Shown here: piece by piece, positions 23,696-36,639 of the stretch | Position numbering within the stretch: position 1 is the stretch's first letter | Layout of the letters: the number at the start of each line of letters is the position of its first letter | Translations under genes and position numbers: made by a program | The notes under the pieces: generated by a model | The model's input: the letters and a program-made list of their open reading frames with translations, nothing else | The model's database searches: none | What the model was told of the DNA's origin: nothing | Assembly (NCBI GenBank): GCA_021018995.1 | Contig: CM037590.1 | Span: 87,204,097-87,268,096, forward strand | Origin: Chloranthus sessilifolius | Lineage: Eukaryota > Streptophyta > Magnoliopsida > Chloranthales > Chloranthaceae | Direction of reading: 5' to 3' | DNA: 64,000 nucleotides

Positions 23696-24245
23696 CTCAG
23701 CAGTTACTAAGTCTTCAGTAGGGGTGTGTGTTGCTGGCCTAGGACTCAAGACTCTCTCAATCTCAGGATTCAAAAGTTCAAGCTCGGGAATGAGGGAACT
23801 TCGTCCCAGCATACAACACACAGTCTCAGTAAAAACAGGACAACAACAACAAATAGATAAAATAAAATGCAAACTACACAACTACTGAATTTTAAGATAG
23901 CAGGAATGAAATAAAAATAGGGGAGAATAGGATGCAAACTAATGCAGGAGTGCCCCAGTTGCAGCTAAACTCCTCTATTTCCATCTGCTCCAAGCCTGCA
24001 AAAATCAAAAACTTCAGCAATAACTTATTCAACACTAAACAAATAATAACAGAATATCAATGCAAACTTAAAGGACAACAATTGTACTTTATTCACAGTC
24101 CTTATACACCAAAAGACCTAAAACAGAAAATAGAGACAAAAAAAATGCAAAAATCATAGAAAAATTACAATTGTAATTTATTCAAACACTATATCTGCAA
24201 CAAATATAGCTAACAAAAACTCAGATTACTATACTAGATCAAAAC
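23696..24245 (-). other. Leader of A2 between primer site and gag
   Basis: 550 bp of noncoding sequence on the minus strand, AT-rich, its gag-proximal 150 bp similar to the A1 leader at 3950-4100. Confidence 0.5.
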
Positions 24246-24263
24246 TACTCGGCAGAGGCGCCA
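24246..24263 (-). other. Primer-binding site of A2
   Basis: Minus-strand TGGCGCCTCTGCCGAGTA, five bases after the LTR end at 24269; a decayed tRNA-Asp-type site. Confidence 0.65.
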
Positions 24264-25974
24264 AAACATGTTGGTAAGTTTCAGGTACTGTTTATTATTA
24301 AAATATGTGTGGGGAAATAAAATAAAAATAAAAGGAGATGAAAGTAACACTCTAAAAATATACGTAGTCCTGTAAGATACAGGGTCTATTGTAGCTAGTT
24401 TTGAAAGGAAGAGTTTGTCCCATAGGGAGTGATAATCTGAAACCACAAGGGTTGTATAGTAGTCTCCAGATCTAGCTACAGATCAGGCAACTCTAAAACT
24501 AACTAGTAAACAAGGTAAAGAGAGGGTGTTTAACTATCACTAAGTTACACTTAAAGACTAAGAAAAAAAGGAATAAACTACAGCTAAAGAAAGGGATAAA
24601 GAAGGATGATGATGTGTGTGACAAAATAAACAGAAAAATATGGAGAAGTAGACAGCTAGGGATAAATCAGTTATGCAACTCAGTGTTAGACATGAATCTG
24701 TAGCAATCCTTTAGATGGCTATAAGCACATCTATACGGTAGAAGAATCTAACTTAGCCCACGCCATTTAGACTGCTCTTAAGGTTATAACCTATCCACTT
24801 AAATGGTCATAGACTATCCAATAGAGTTTGTCAAATCCCATTGATTAAATCAGAAAACTAACCTAATCCAAAGGAGTGGATTGATCTTAAGGATATAATC
24901 TGTCCACTTAAATGGTGATAGACTATCCAATAGATTTCCTCCAACCAATGAATTAAATCAGGCCATGAATACTATTGCAGACACTATGTTTGCAAGGCTA
25001 CAAGTACATGCATCCATAAGAGCAAACGAACTTAGAAAACCAGGTGGAAACCGCAAGGTATCTCAGGCTGAATGAGGACTTAGATTCAACTGGTCATTGC
25101 TACAAAAGGCTTGCAATAACCCAACTTAAAAGTCTACAATCTCTCCAACAACTCAGATCAACACACTGATGATGGTGATGCAAAGAGAGTAGAGTTTGGC
25201 TCTGTAGAATCTCTCACCAGGCTACAAGCTCAAGTGTAGAGAAGAAGAATCCATCTTAGATCTGTGACCAAGACCTGTCTTAAGGTTATAGTCTATCCAC
25301 TCAAATGGTCACTGACTATCCTAGGGGCTGCCTTACCCACAAATGATGAGATAGAATATGAATATCACTGTTGCCAGCATGGTTAGAGGGCTACAAGCTC
25401 AAGCTTCCATGGGGACATCAAATCCATAAAATCCTATGTGGGAAACAAAGGTCGAAGAACACTATTCTGGACATAGAAAAAGTAATAGATTTAATGGACA
25501 TTAAAAATGACATTGCATTGAATAAAGAGAACTTACAATGCTATGCCCTCAAGGCAGCAGTCTATGCAAATCCCAAAACAGCTCCCTCTAATTCCAGCAA
25601 AACCCATTACAAAACTGAAAATATACTAACTATTACACAAAACTTAGCCAGCAAATGATGGGCTAAGGAAGAAGAAAATGGAAAAGGGAAAAGGAAACTA
25701 AACCCTAAATGAGCACAGGAAACCCTAGGTCAGATCTTAGGCTATTCCTAGATAAAAAACCTAAATGAGATAACAATCCTATTTATATACAATCCACTAA
25801 ACCCTAATATTCATTGGCCAATCAGAATAGAGAATGCTTTAGAGTTGGTGCTGCGGCCTCTTAGTAGCCCTTGGATTGCTCTGGGATGTGTGGGACAGAT
25901 GGGCATCTTGGGAGGTGTGCCCTAGAAGTGTGAAAAGTCAAAACTGTCCCCCTATAGTGGCTGAGATGTTTAGA

Positions 25975-26500
25975 ACCCGAGCCTCGCGCAACTAGATTAG
26001 CTACTGAAGAGAGCTTGCTGCTCGCATGGCTGGTCACGTAGATGAGCCTTCAGGTGTTGCATTTCATTGGGTTGTCATGGGGTTGAAATGAAGGCTTTTT
26101 AAAGCTCGTGAGGTTGACTCTGTGCAGCTCACTAGGCTGAGATGATGCAGCTGTAAGACTCGCGAAGCTCCTGTTACAAGCTCGAGAGGATGTAAATGTG
26201 TCGCGTGGCTCTCGCTTGTCTGGTTCTGACTTTGAAGCATGTGGCATTTGTGCGATAGTTGCACGACCGATTTTCTGAAGCTGTAATGTAACTCGCGTGA
26301 ATAGACTGAAACTGCACAACGCGATGGACTGCTTCAGGCTTTAGCACGCGAGGTTCATATGAACTGCAAGAGTGGAGTAAAATGCTTTAGGTTGCAACTC
26401 GCGAGGCTCACCGATCTACGCGAGCTCTCTACTGCTGCAGGCTTGGACCTCGAGAGAGCTGTGCGAGTTAGCTTCTTAGTTAATTTAAACTCGCGACAGC
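25975..26500 (-). promoter_or_regulatory. CpG-word array in A2 5' LTR
   Basis: Includes GCCTCGCGCAAC, ACTCGCGAAGCTC, GTCGCGTGGCTCTCGC, AACTCGCGAGGCTC, and CAGCCTCGCGAGGTGG. About 180 bp (26130-26330) are extra relative to the A2 3' LTR. Confidence 0.65.
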
Positions 26501-26791
26501 CTCGCGAGGTGGTCTTTTATGCATGTATGTTGCTGTGCACTGACTGCAGTAGCAGCCTCCTCTGCCTAGCTCACTACTCCTTCCACTGTTGGGCTTCCAA
26601 GGCCCACATATGCATGCCAATGTGGTCACCATGGTGTGTACTCCATGGTGTAATTTCTACTCTTCACTCAGCTCCAAGACTTGGCCTTAAAAATCATTCT
26701 TCTTGGCCTCCAAAAGTTTGGATTGCTGCATTAAGCTTTGGAATTCCTGTTATCTACAAGTCATACTTAAAACACATTATTAGTTGGCTTA

Positions 26792-26796
26792 GAGAT
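26792..26796. repeat. Left target-site duplication of cluster B
   Basis: GAGAT, identical to 47447-47451 after the last B LTR. Confidence 0.9.
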
Positions 26797-27049
26797 TGAT
26801 AAGTAGTGAAAAATACCATTTTTCACCCCTAAACATGAGCCTTGAAAGACCCTTGAGAGGACTAAATAAGTGCTTTAGTGTTCATATTGCAGCTAACCAA
26901 AAAGACAGGTCCAAATCCGAAAACCATCCTAAAATGATCAAAAAGCTGACAACGCATGTCAAGCTCAAAGAGGGAGTGAAGAAATAGCCTCAGCAATGGC
27001 TAAAAAGGTCCTAAAAGAGCAAGAAAAGACCTGAAGAAGAAGAATGGAA

Positions 27050-27330
27050 GCTAAAGCTCAATTCGCAAAGAACTTCTACTATTCGCAAAGGAAAAATCAA
27101 GTTAAAAGTCAATTCGCAAAGAAGAATGGGAGCCTAGAGTTCAAATCGCAAAGAACTTCTACTATTCGCAAAGAACCTTGAACTTTGCGAAAAGAAGAAA
27201 ACACTCCTCGAATAGAAGAATGACCTTTGCGAAAAGAAGAAAAGTTTAATTCGAGAATCGAAACCCCACGAAAAGAGCTTCAGAGCCAAATTACTTTGCG
27301 AAAAAGACCCTTAAACTCTGCGAAATGGCA
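27050..27330 (+). promoter_or_regulatory. TTCGCAAAG / TTTGCGAAAAG array in L1
   Basis: Alternating forward (ATTCGCAAAGAAC) and inverted (CTTTGCGAAAAGA) words at 20-45 bp spacing, followed by the promoter. Equivalent arrays: 31940-32050 (L2), 40395-40700 (L3), 45780-46115 (L4), and internal 37985-38165. Confidence 0.7.
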
Positions 27331-27529
27331 TCGGGATTTACAACCACTTTGAAGGGCTTTTCAAGAACTCTGCATCGCCAATGTAATTAAAAGCCCGTAG
27401 ACATTTCGGAAGATTCCAAGCACAAACCAAAGGCATATTCCGAAAACCCACGTGAAAAGATGAAATCACTTGGCGGAACTTCTAGAAGCTCAAATGACTT
27501 TTGAATGCATAATGTAATTGATGCTTGCT

Positions 27530-27667
27530 TTCGATTGGTCGAACCGATCAAGCGATTCGATTGGCGAGCATCTGGATCCCGGTGCTCGACTCCTATTGGT
27601 TGATACTGATCTATCCAATTCGATTGGTTGATACACATCCGAAAGGACTTAGGGAAAACTATAAATA
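27530..27667 (+). promoter_or_regulatory. LTR promoter of L1: CCAAT boxes and TATA box
   Basis: Four ATTGG words (CCAAT boxes on the minus strand) at about 27533, 27559, 27594 and 27622, then ctataaata at 27659-27667. L2, L3 and L4 have the same layout just upstream of their TATA boxes (32399, 41027, 46455). Confidence 0.6.
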
Positions 27668-28669
27668 GACGAACCATTTGCCCAATTTGGGTATCCAGTT
27701 TTAGAGTTTTCATCTTTGTTTCCCTCATTCCGGTCGATAGCTTATCTGAACCCCTGTAATCCCTTCTTGTAGTTTACCTTTGAGAGCCATTGTGAGTGAT
27801 TTGTACTTCCAAGTTCGATTCAAGATCAGAATCGAGGGCTCTGAGAAGCTCAGGCTGTAAGTCCGAGGGCTCTCTAAGAAGCCGTGCTCGTAATTGTAAC
27901 GTTGGATTTTAAAAGGTTGTCTTGTAATTTGTGTCTTCTCCATTGGAGTCATGTCGAGGGTTCCAATGTTCACCTTAGTGCATTAGACTTCTTTAGATTC
28001 ACTCATCCGCATCCAACTTCCCTTAATTCATCATCCCCGTGCGAATTAGCGTTGGTAACCTAATTCAAGCGGCATTTACTGATGATGTTCATAATTACGA
28101 ACTAAAGAATAGGCCACAACTATTGGATGATCTGTGACCATTGGATGAGATCATAGCCATAAGTCTAAACCTATTCCTTAATTCGATTTATTTCTCTTAC
28201 ATCTCTTTGGTAGCGGATGAAGATTGAATCGCCTGTGAAATACAGATTCTCCATTAAAATTCAGAGGCTAAAGTACATGAAGCTATTATTTCTGCATTTA
28301 TCTTATTTTAAACATCTCCCCAACTCGGATCTGGATCATGTAGTTAGTTCTTTTCTTTATTTGCTTATAGTTAAATGTGACACAATCCAACACTCTCTTT
28401 TATCTATTCTTTTTAGATAATTATAGAGCCAGATCTGGTAGCACAGATCTGGAGGTTTATCTCTCAGTTTAGACAAACTTCTCTGTGGACGATCTTGAAA
28501 TACTTACTTTTAAAACTTGCTACAATTGGCCCTGATCTTGCAGGCCAGTGTTAGCCCCAATGTGCTGATATCCCTTTCATAAGTTAACATCCATATAACC
28601 TAGCATTCTTTAATTCTTTAATTTTTGATTCATAATGCACACAATTATGGCACACTTGGAGCGACAACA

Positions 28670-30764
28670 ATCAGCAGGATAGTAGAACTTGTCCACCCCC
28701 ACTAAAACATCCTCCACCACACCTATAGGTCTCCTCTCAGACCTATCAGCCAGTTGGAGCACCACTGATGTAGATTTCAGCTCCCCCAAACCTAGTTCCT
28801 CATACACAGAATATGGGAGCAGGTTCACACTGGCCCCTAAGTCCAAGTGGGCTTTACCAATGGTATAATTTTCAATTATTTAGGGGATAGTAGGTACCCC
28901 AGGGTCTTACAGTTTCTCAGGTGTGGCAATGGACATAATTGACTCAACATGTTCAACAGCAAAAACCTTCTTGGACAACTGCACCCTTGCTTTTCTCTTT
29001 TGTGTGCAGGGGTCCTTCAGGAATTTAGCATAGGCAGGGACCTATTTTATTGCATCAAGCCAGGGAAAATTAATCTTGACCTGCTTGAAGGTCTCCATAA
29101 TCTCCTCCATCTAAGCATTTCTCTTATCAAAAGGAGATAGGCTAGCTAATGCATGAGGAAATGATAAATGTGAGACTGCTAGTGCCACAGCTACATGCCT
29201 ATTCACATCATGGTTATTTTTTTATTTTTTTTCTTTTTTCTTCACTTATTGGTTGCTATTGGGGCTCAACATCAGCCCCTTTATTTTTCCCTTGCTAATC
29301 CACAATAGGGGATGACTTTTTTAGCTCTTCACCACTCTCATCTCTTTCAATTTCACTTTCTATGACCTCCTTAGTTGCCCTGTCCACTAAATTATCAACC
29401 ACTCTGCCACTCCTCAGGACAGTGATTGCATTAGCCTCCTCTTGGGCAGAGGATGCTTCTCTAATTATATACTACCCTTTGGGGTTGGCTAAAGGTTGAT
29501 TAGTAAATTTGCCCTCCTCTCTTTTGTTCAAAGCATTACAGATTTGACCAAGCTAGTCCTCTATTTTCTTAATGCTTTGCCCATGAGTGTTCACAGTTTG
29601 GACTAAGCTTCTCAAATTTTGTATGGATGCCAACATTTGCTCTTTAAAAGAAGAGGATCTGGGCTGTTGTGGGGGTAAGGCCAACTAGTTGGGTTGTGGG
29701 GCAGGCAACTGAAAGTTCTGTCTAGGTGGGTATCCCTGGTTAAACTGGTGCTGAGGTTGTGTGGAGCTACCAATTGCTGCTGTTGGGGTTAAGGGTAATT
29801 ATCTTGCCTCCACCTAAAATTTGGGTGGTTCCTCCATGAATACCCAGCAGGTTGCTGCCCAAATGCTTGGGCAGCATTGGCTTACTCCATAACAAAATCA
29901 GAGAATTGGTTGGCTGATGGACAATCTTAGAGTGAATGCATATCAGGCATGCCGCCTCCACTTGTGCAACCATTCTAGGCTGCATCACATTCATCAATTT
30001 ATCAAATTTCAAGCTCAAATTGTCCACCTTCTTCTCCAACTCACTTTGCACCTTAACCTCATATATTCCACCTCTAGGGGTGGACTCTTTCACCAACTTA
30101 GTAGGGGTTTGGCTGTCATTGCGAGCCAGGGACTCCAGCCGCATGGAATTTTCCCCTATAATGTCATTCAACTCTCAAGCCTCATCAGTTGTCTTGTGGA
30201 GGTAACTACCACCACATGAGGCATCCACCATCTCCATACTCTTGAGATTAATTCCTTGGTAAAATACTTGCACTAATTGCCAACTCGGAATTTAGTGGTG
30301 GGGGCATTGTTTTAAGATCTCCTAAAATCTCTCCCATGCTTCATAAAAATCCTCAATTGAGGATTGAGTAAATGACAAAATACTTATCCTCATATGGCTG
30401 GCCTTATTCATGGGAAAGAATTTAGCCAGGAATTGGCTTTAGAAGTCACTCCATGTTTGTATGTTGTTGGCTGGGAGCTTAGAGAGCTATGTGTTGGCTT
30501 TGTCCTTTAGGGAAAAAGAAAAAGCCTCAGTTTGATGGCTTGAAGTTCCAAGCCAGAAATATTGAAGGTAGTGTAAAGTGTCAAAAATTGGTCAATGTGC
30601 TTGTAAGGATCTTCTTTACTAAGCCCATGAAAAGATGGCAGCATAGTAATGGTGGAGGACTTGATTTCATAGTTTCCTTCCACTTAAGGGAATTGGATGC
30701 AGGAGGGAGATGTGTAATCCCCTAGTGCATTGTACTCCTTCAAGGTTCTTTGCCTCTCAACCAT
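28670..30764 (-). pseudogene. Athila-type gag-protease remnant (A')
   Basis: Gag starts at ATG 30764 (leader and start match A1). 29767-30171 is open and holds the Lys/Glu-rich segment (KESTPRGGIYEVKVQ) and the spoiled zinc knuckle (CLIC). The Gln/Pro-rich tail and an Arg/Glu-rich linker follow. The protease begins at about 28860 with DLGASVNLLPYSVYEELGLG: the D-L-G-A active-site loop of Athila aspartic protease, then VGVDKFYYPAD before truncation. Stops and frameshifts lie in capsid and linker. This shows that the A family once had a full gag-pro-pol relative. Confidence 0.8.
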
Positions 30765-31194
30765 GTTAGCTTGCTCAGTTTCAATAGTAGGGCTTTGTGT
30801 GGTGTTTCTTGGTCAAAAGATTATTTTAATCTCAAGATTTGGAGGTCCCAACTCAGGGTTAAGGGACCTTCTTTCAAGCATACACCCACAAACTCAAGTA
30901 GTAAGGAAAATGCTTATAGCACTCAAAAAATTTCTAAACTAAAATAACAACTAAACAAATTTACACTAAATTAATCACAGTGAATTCAACATCAAGGGAC
31001 TAAGTTTCAGGGTAAAAGAAGTGCAAACAGAGCTAGCTAGACTCTAGCTGCAGCTCTAGCTTTTCCCTTCTACTGTTGTCAAATTCTATAAAATTAAAAA
31101 AAAGTAGTAGTACTTTTATTCTACTATGGCACAGCTACAAAGAATTTTCTAAAATAAAATATAATACAACTCAGGTCTACTGAAAAGATCAATG

Positions 31195-31212
31195 TCCCCG
31201 ACAGCGGTGCCA
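31195..31212 (-). other. Primer-binding site of A'
   Basis: Minus-strand TGGCACCGCTGTCGGGGA, two changes from the tRNA-Asp-type site. Confidence 0.75.
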
Positions 31213-31218
31213 AAAACT

Positions 31219-31753
31219 TGTTGTCGATTTTACCAGTGTGTTGATTTTATTGTGCGGTGAGAACAAATTAAAAATCAAAGTAAAATAAAAGATGGAAACA
31301 TCACAACTGAAATAATCCTAAGCCTGCAAGTTACAGGGCTATTGTAGCAAATTTTGATAAGTAAGAGTTTGTCCCACAGAGAAATTGATCTAGAACCCAA
31401 AATGAGCTATAACAGTATGCCTCCAAATCTGGGTACAGATCTGGCAATCCTAAAGAAAGGGAGTTGGGTGTCACAACTACACTAAATTATCTACTAAAAA
31501 AAAGAAAAGAAATAAAGTGCAGTCCTATCCTAAGAAAGGGTTATGAAGAAGGAGGTAATGGTGTGTTAAAATAAAGATAAAAGGATGGGAAGTAAGCAGT
31601 CTAGGTTAAAGTTCATTAACTTATGTAACTCAGATTTAGGGCTCTCTCTGCAACACATCCTTAGTGAAGTGCTATCAATAACCTCAGCAAGGTAGAAGAA
31701 TCCAACCTAACCCATGCCATTTAGGGCGCTCTTAAGGCTATAATCTGTCTACA
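31219..31753 (-). repeat. Partial A-type LTR of A'
   Basis: Starts TGTTGTCGATTTTACC and aligns with the 3' end of the A1 LTR on the minus strand, breaking off at the ctataatctgtc word. Confidence 0.75.
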
Positions 31754-33393
31754 ACTAAATAAGTGCTTTAGTGTGCATTTTATAGCTAACCAATTAGACA
31801 GGTCCAAGTCCGAAAAGCATCCTAAAATGATCAAAAAGCTGACAACTCATGTCAAGCTGAAAGATGGATTGAAGAAACAACCTCAGCAATGGCTAAAAAG
31901 GGTCTAAAAGAGCAGACAAAGACCTGAAAAAAGAGAGAGAGCCATTCGCAAAGAAGAATGGGAGCCTAGAGTCCAATTCGCAAAGAACTTTTACTATTCG
32001 CAAAGAACCTTGAACTTTGCGAAAAGGCCCCTGAACTCTGCGAAAAGGTATTTTGGGGATTTGCAGCTCGTCCGAAGGGTATTTCAGGAAACTTTGCACG
32101 CGCCCCAATGCAATCAAAAGACCAGGAACATTCTGGAAGGTTCCAATCAAGATCCGAAGGCATATTCCAACCCATGTGAGCGCCCAAAGTTAAATTACCT
32201 GGCGGGAACTTCCAGAAGCTCAAACAGAATTTCAAACCCATAACAGAATTGATGCTTCTGGCACCTGATTGGCCGAACCAGATCAGAGCATTTCCATTGG
32301 CCAAAACAGATCTGGATCCCCGTGCTCAACCCTCATTGGGCAATCCAGATCTAAAGCATTCCTGATTGGTCAATCCAGCCATGCAGATGGAGGAAAAAGT
32401 ATAAATAGAAGCCATTACGCCCAAATTGGGCATCCAGATTTTAGAGTTTTCATCTCTGTTTCCCCATTCGGTCGAAGCTCATCCGATTCCCTGTAATCCC
32501 TTCTTGTATTTTACCTTTGAGAGCCATTGCAGTGATTTGTACTTCAAGTTCGGATTCAAGATCAGAATCGAGGGCTCTTCGAGAAGCTCGGGCGTAAGTC
32601 GAGGGCTCTCTAAGCCGTGCTCAGAATTGTAACGTTGGATTTTAAAAGGTTCTTTGTAATTTGTGTCTTCTCCATTGGAGTCATGTCGAGGGTTCCGAAT
32701 GTTCACCTTAGTGCATTAGACTTCTTTAGATTCACTCATCGCATCCAACTTCCCTTAATTCATCATCCCCAAGAATTAGCGTTGGTAACCTAATTCAGCG
32801 ACATTTATGATGTTCATGTTACGAAATAAAGAATAGGCCACAACTAGCTGATGATCTGTGACAAATCACAGCCATAAGTCTAAACCTATTCCTTAATTCG
32901 GATTTATTTCTCTTACATCTGTGCTGGTAGCCAGATGAAGATTGAATCTGCTCTGTTGAACTACAGATTCTCCATTAAAATTCAAAGGCTAAAATACATG
33001 AAGCTATTATTTCTGCATTTGTCTTATTTTAAACACCTCCACAACTCGGATCTGGATCACGTAGTTAGTTCTTTTCTTTATTTGCTTTTAGTTAAACGTG
33101 ACAAAACCCAACACTCTCTTTTATCTATTCTGTATTTTAGATAATTATAGAGCCAGATCTGGTAGCACAGATCTGGAGGTTTATCTCTCATTTTAGACAA
33201 ACTTCTCTGTGGACGATCTTGAAATACTTACTTTTAAAACTTGCTACAATTGGCCCTGATCTTGCAGGCCAGTGTTAGCCCTAATGTGCTGATATCCCTT
33301 TCATAAGTTAACATCCATATAATTTAGCATTCTTTAATTCTTTAATTATTGATTTATAATGCACATAATTTTGGCACACTTGGAGCGACAACA
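31754..33393 (+). repeat. B LTR L2 (5' ~75 bp missing)
   Basis: Joins B homology at actaaataagtgc and ends GAGCGACAACA, followed by a perfect primer site. TATA box 32399-32406; four ATTGG words at 32264-32372. Confidence 0.85.
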
Positions 33394-33399
33394 AGTTTT

Positions 33400-33417
33400 T
33401 GGCGCCGTTGCCGGGGA
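33400..33417 (+). other. Primer-binding site, B interior 1
   Basis: TGGCGCCGTTGCCGGGGA, complementary to the 3' end of plant tRNA-Asp; no decay. Confidence 0.85.
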
Positions 33418-33719
33418 ATAGATTTTAAAATTGGTAGACCTAAGTTTTTCTATTTTGTAGATTTGATTTTTATTTTAATTTTTGCTTTAAACCTGCACTT
33501 TGCATTCCAAGTGCTTGATTAAATGTCTCTGAGTTTTGTATAGAAAACACATTTCTTCTGAAATTTTTATTTTTTTATTTTTTACGAGTTTTATTCTTTT
33601 GCCTTCTAGTTATTTGAATAAATCTGCTGCCACTCTTTTGTCTTTTGTCAAATTTGGGCGTGCTTTGAGTTTTTCTTTTATTTTGTCAATACTTGAATAA
33701 AAGGTCTTGCAGTTTTTGG

Positions 33720-34096
33720 ATGTTTGCAGATCTGAGCTCCAACAAGGAGCATCTGGACCAAAGTGGAAGCAGATCTGCTTGACCCTCGCCTCGCCTCCTA
33801 GATCCCTGACCTTTGAAGAGCAGGTCTTGAGTTCACTTCAAAATCTTGGAACTCTGTCTCAGACTGTGAACCTTCACAGTCAGAGCATTAAAAAAATTGA
33901 AGAAACTCTGGGCCAACTCTCAAATTCATTGGCTAAGAGAGAAGAGGGTAAACTACCCAGCCCACCTGTCAACAATCCTAAGGGCCAGTTCATGCTTGGA
34001 GAATCCTCAAACGGGCATGAGGGAATCAAAGCTGTGACTACTTCGAGTAGTGGACGAATAATAAACAACACAAAGGTAGTGAAGAGGAAAAGATGA
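33720..34096 (+). pseudogene. Gag C-terminal remnant (B interior 1)
   Basis: Opens soon after the leader with a Gln/Ser-rich part, then HSQSIKKIEETLGQLSNSLAKREEGKLPS, the Athila gag tail. The capsid core and zinc knuckle are missing, so most of gag was deleted between leader and tail. Confidence 0.7.
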
Positions 34097-34319
34097 AGAA
34101 CAAGTGCAGGAACAACAATTTGGATAGCAATATGGTCATTGATTTACATCGTAAAATTCAAAAATGAAAAAAAAAAATAAAAAAATTGTTGGAAAAGATG
34201 AGGAGGAGAAATTTGTTCCTCACCTCCCATTTCCCCATGCAATGAAGTCAGCTTCTCCTTTTGACAAAGGAAACACAAAAATTGAGGAAATGATGGAGAC
34301 ATTCAAGCAAGTTAAAATT

Positions 34320-34800
34320 AATCTACCTACTTGATGCAATCAAACAGTCCCCTTATGCAAAATTTCTCAAAGAGGTGTGCACCCACAAAAGGCAATCTAG
34401 GATACATTTATCCAAGAAGGCCTTTTCAGGAGAAAATCAACCAAGTGCTATCAATTGCAACACCACCTAAGATGCAAGACCACAGAATCCCCACAATCCC
34501 CACATCATTGGGAGCACACCATTGAGAAAGCCTTGCTAGATCAGGTGCTAGTGTCAACTGCTTCCCTATTACATCTGCTATGAGAAGCTAGGTTTGGGAG
34601 AATTGAAACCCACTCAAGTGGTGTTACAATGGTAGACAGATCCGAAAGGAAACCTATGGGTTGATTGAAGATGTTTTGGTAGGAGTAGACAAGTTTTTCT
34701 ACCTGTGACTTTTTGGTGTTGGACATGGAACCAACCAAAAGTACCCGCCATCCTGTCATTATGGGAAGACCATTCACAGCTACTGACTAATGCATGCATT
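34320..34800 (+). pseudogene. Protease remnant (B interior 1)
   Basis: SGASVN near 34543 marks the active-site loop (the catalytic Asp is replaced), followed by the IEDVLVGVDKFFY segment near 34660 seen in A' protease. Frameshifts between the two. Confidence 0.6.
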
Positions 34801-35326
34801 CAATGCAGTGCAGCATCATGGAGGTGTCTTTTGGAAATATGAAAGTTAAATTGAATGTGTATAATCGTTACTCAACCTCAATTCTCTGGAGGAATGTTTC
34901 CATGTTGACATCATTGATGAGCTGGTGGAGGAGTCTTTACAAACATTTCGCAAGGTAAAGACTCCACCACGAATTTAAAAATGATTGGGGATCCACCAGA
35001 AAGAAGGAAAAGGAGATCAAATTCAAGCAGGAGTCTGCTTTGTGCAAGGCACTCACCAGATCATCAAGTTCTCTCTCTTGGAGACCTGCTCCTCCTCTCT
35101 TCCACAAGTTACCAAGGTACCTTTCTGCCCTCTTTCTCGGCCCACGAATTAGAACTCAAATACTCCCCAAAATCTGAAATATGTGTTTTGGGAGATCATC
35201 AAACACTACACGTGATTATTTCTTCCTCCCTTACAAAGGAGCAAGAAAGTGAGTCACAGTAGTTCTAAACAAGACAAGAAAGCAATTGGCTAGACCATTG
35301 CTGATTTAGGAGGAATAAACCCACCA
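34801..35326 (+). other. Protease to RT linker (B interior 1)
   Basis: Corresponds to the spacer between protease and RT in Athila pol, heavily decayed. No motif that I can place. Confidence 0.4.
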
Positions 35327-36560
35327 TTGTATGCATGCATAAGATCCACTGAAGAGGATGCCAAGCCTTCTAGAGAAATGCAAAGAAGGTTGAATCCTCA
35401 CATGCAAGAAGTGGTAATGAAGGAAGTTGTCAAGTCGCTAGATGAATCTTTTACCCCATTTGATTCTGCTTGGGTAGCACCCACACTGGTGCCTAAGAAA
35501 TCTGGCGTCAACTTGTTGTGAATAAGTAAACTTATGTCCACCGGACAAACAAGCTGGATGGAGGGTCTGCATAGACTACAGAAAATTAAATACCATGACA
35601 AGGAAAGACCATTTCCCCCTCCCCTTCATTGACCAAATCCTTGATAAGCTTGCAGGCAAAGCTTACTACTGCTTCCTTGATGGGTACTCTGGTTACAACC
35701 AGATCCCTGTGTACCCACAGGACCAAGAAAAGACCACCTTCACCTGCCCCTTTGGCACTTTTGCCTATAGGAGGATGCCCTTTGGTCTTTGCCTCATGGA
35801 GATCTTCATGGATGACTTTTCAATTTATGGAGACAGCTTTTCCCAATGCTTACACCACCTCAAGTTGGTGTTGCAAAGATGTGAAGAAACCAATTTGGTT
35901 CTAAGTCGAAAGAGTCATTTTATGGTCACCAAGGCATTGTCCTAGGACATGTGGTCTCCCATAAAGGCATAGAGGTGGACTAAGCAAAATTGATCTAATT
36001 GCACATTTGCCTCCTCCCAGGCTAATCAAGCAAATCAAGTTTCTTAGGGCATGCAGATTTTATAGGAGGTTCATCAAAGATTTCGATAAAATTTCCAAGC
36101 CACTCTGTCATTTCTTGTGTCAAGATGTTCCTTTTGTGTTTACTAATGAATGCATGACCTTTGAGGTCCTTAAGAAATGTCTCGATTTCAACTCCCATCT
36201 TGCAGTCCCCGACTATTCAGGTGCCCTTTGAGTGATGTGTGATGCATCGGACTATGCCCTAGGAGCTGTCCTAGGCGAGTAAGATAAGCTTCCCCATGTC
36301 ATAGCTTATGCCGAGATCCATGATAGATGCCCAGCTCAACTACACAACAACCGAGAAAGAGCTGGCCATTGTGTTTGCATTGGAAAAATTTGCCTTATGT
36401 TTTAGGTTCACAAATTGTGGTGTTTCGACCACTCGCCTAAAATACCTTCTCTAAGAAGGATACCAAGCCCAGATTAATCGTGGATCCTCCTATTACGGAG
36501 TTTGATCTGATTAAGGATAAGAAAAGAGTGGAGAATGTGGTGGTGATCACTTATCCGAAT
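35327..36560 (+). pseudogene. Reverse transcriptase and RNase H remnant (B interior 1)
   Basis: RT: AWVAPTLVPKKSGV (35470), then 35595-35945 with YRKLNTMTRKDHFPLPFIDQ, FLDGYSGYNQI, FGTFAYRRMPFGLC and the active-site FMDDFSIYG at about 35807. About 20 residues usually found between PFGLC and the FMDD box are missing. 36007-36231 carries the thumb/connection part (FYRRFIKDF). RNase H is recognised by CDASDYALGAVLG at 36240 and KKDTKPRLI near 36455, then VENVV. Stops and frameshifts throughout. The enzyme copies element RNA into DNA; this copy is dead. Confidence 0.85.
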
Positions 36561-36639
36561 TCTCAATCGAGGATGATAGCTTACCCATTAATGAATCATT
36601 TCACGATGAGCAACTTGCCATCAATACCACGATCCTTGG

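Larger units (their letters stand above)
24269..26796 (-). repeat. A2 5' LTR, main part
   Basis: Plus strand starts TGTTGGTAAG. The last 52 bp of this LTR, with its terminal hairpin, were moved to 47452-47503 by insertion of cluster B. Joined length about 2.58 kb. It aligns with 18200-20466. Confidence 0.85.
26797..28669 (+). repeat. B LTR L1 (1873 bp)
   Basis: TGATAAGTAG..GAGCGACAACA. Hairpin at 26806-26826, GCGAA-word array 27050-27330, CCAAT and TATA boxes 27530-27667, twin CAGATCTG near 28430-28452. No primer site follows: the next base is already A-type antisense sequence. Confidence 0.85.
28670..31753 (-). mobile_element. A': antisense A-family fragment between L1 and L2
   Basis: On the minus strand: partial LTR (31753-31219), primer site 31212-31195, gag 30764 to about 29440, protease ending at 28670. 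Both ends are ragged: the left end stops inside protease exactly where L1 ends, the right end stops inside the LTR and abuts a truncated L2. No duplication flanks it, so it came by rearrangement, not by normal integration. Confidence 0.75.
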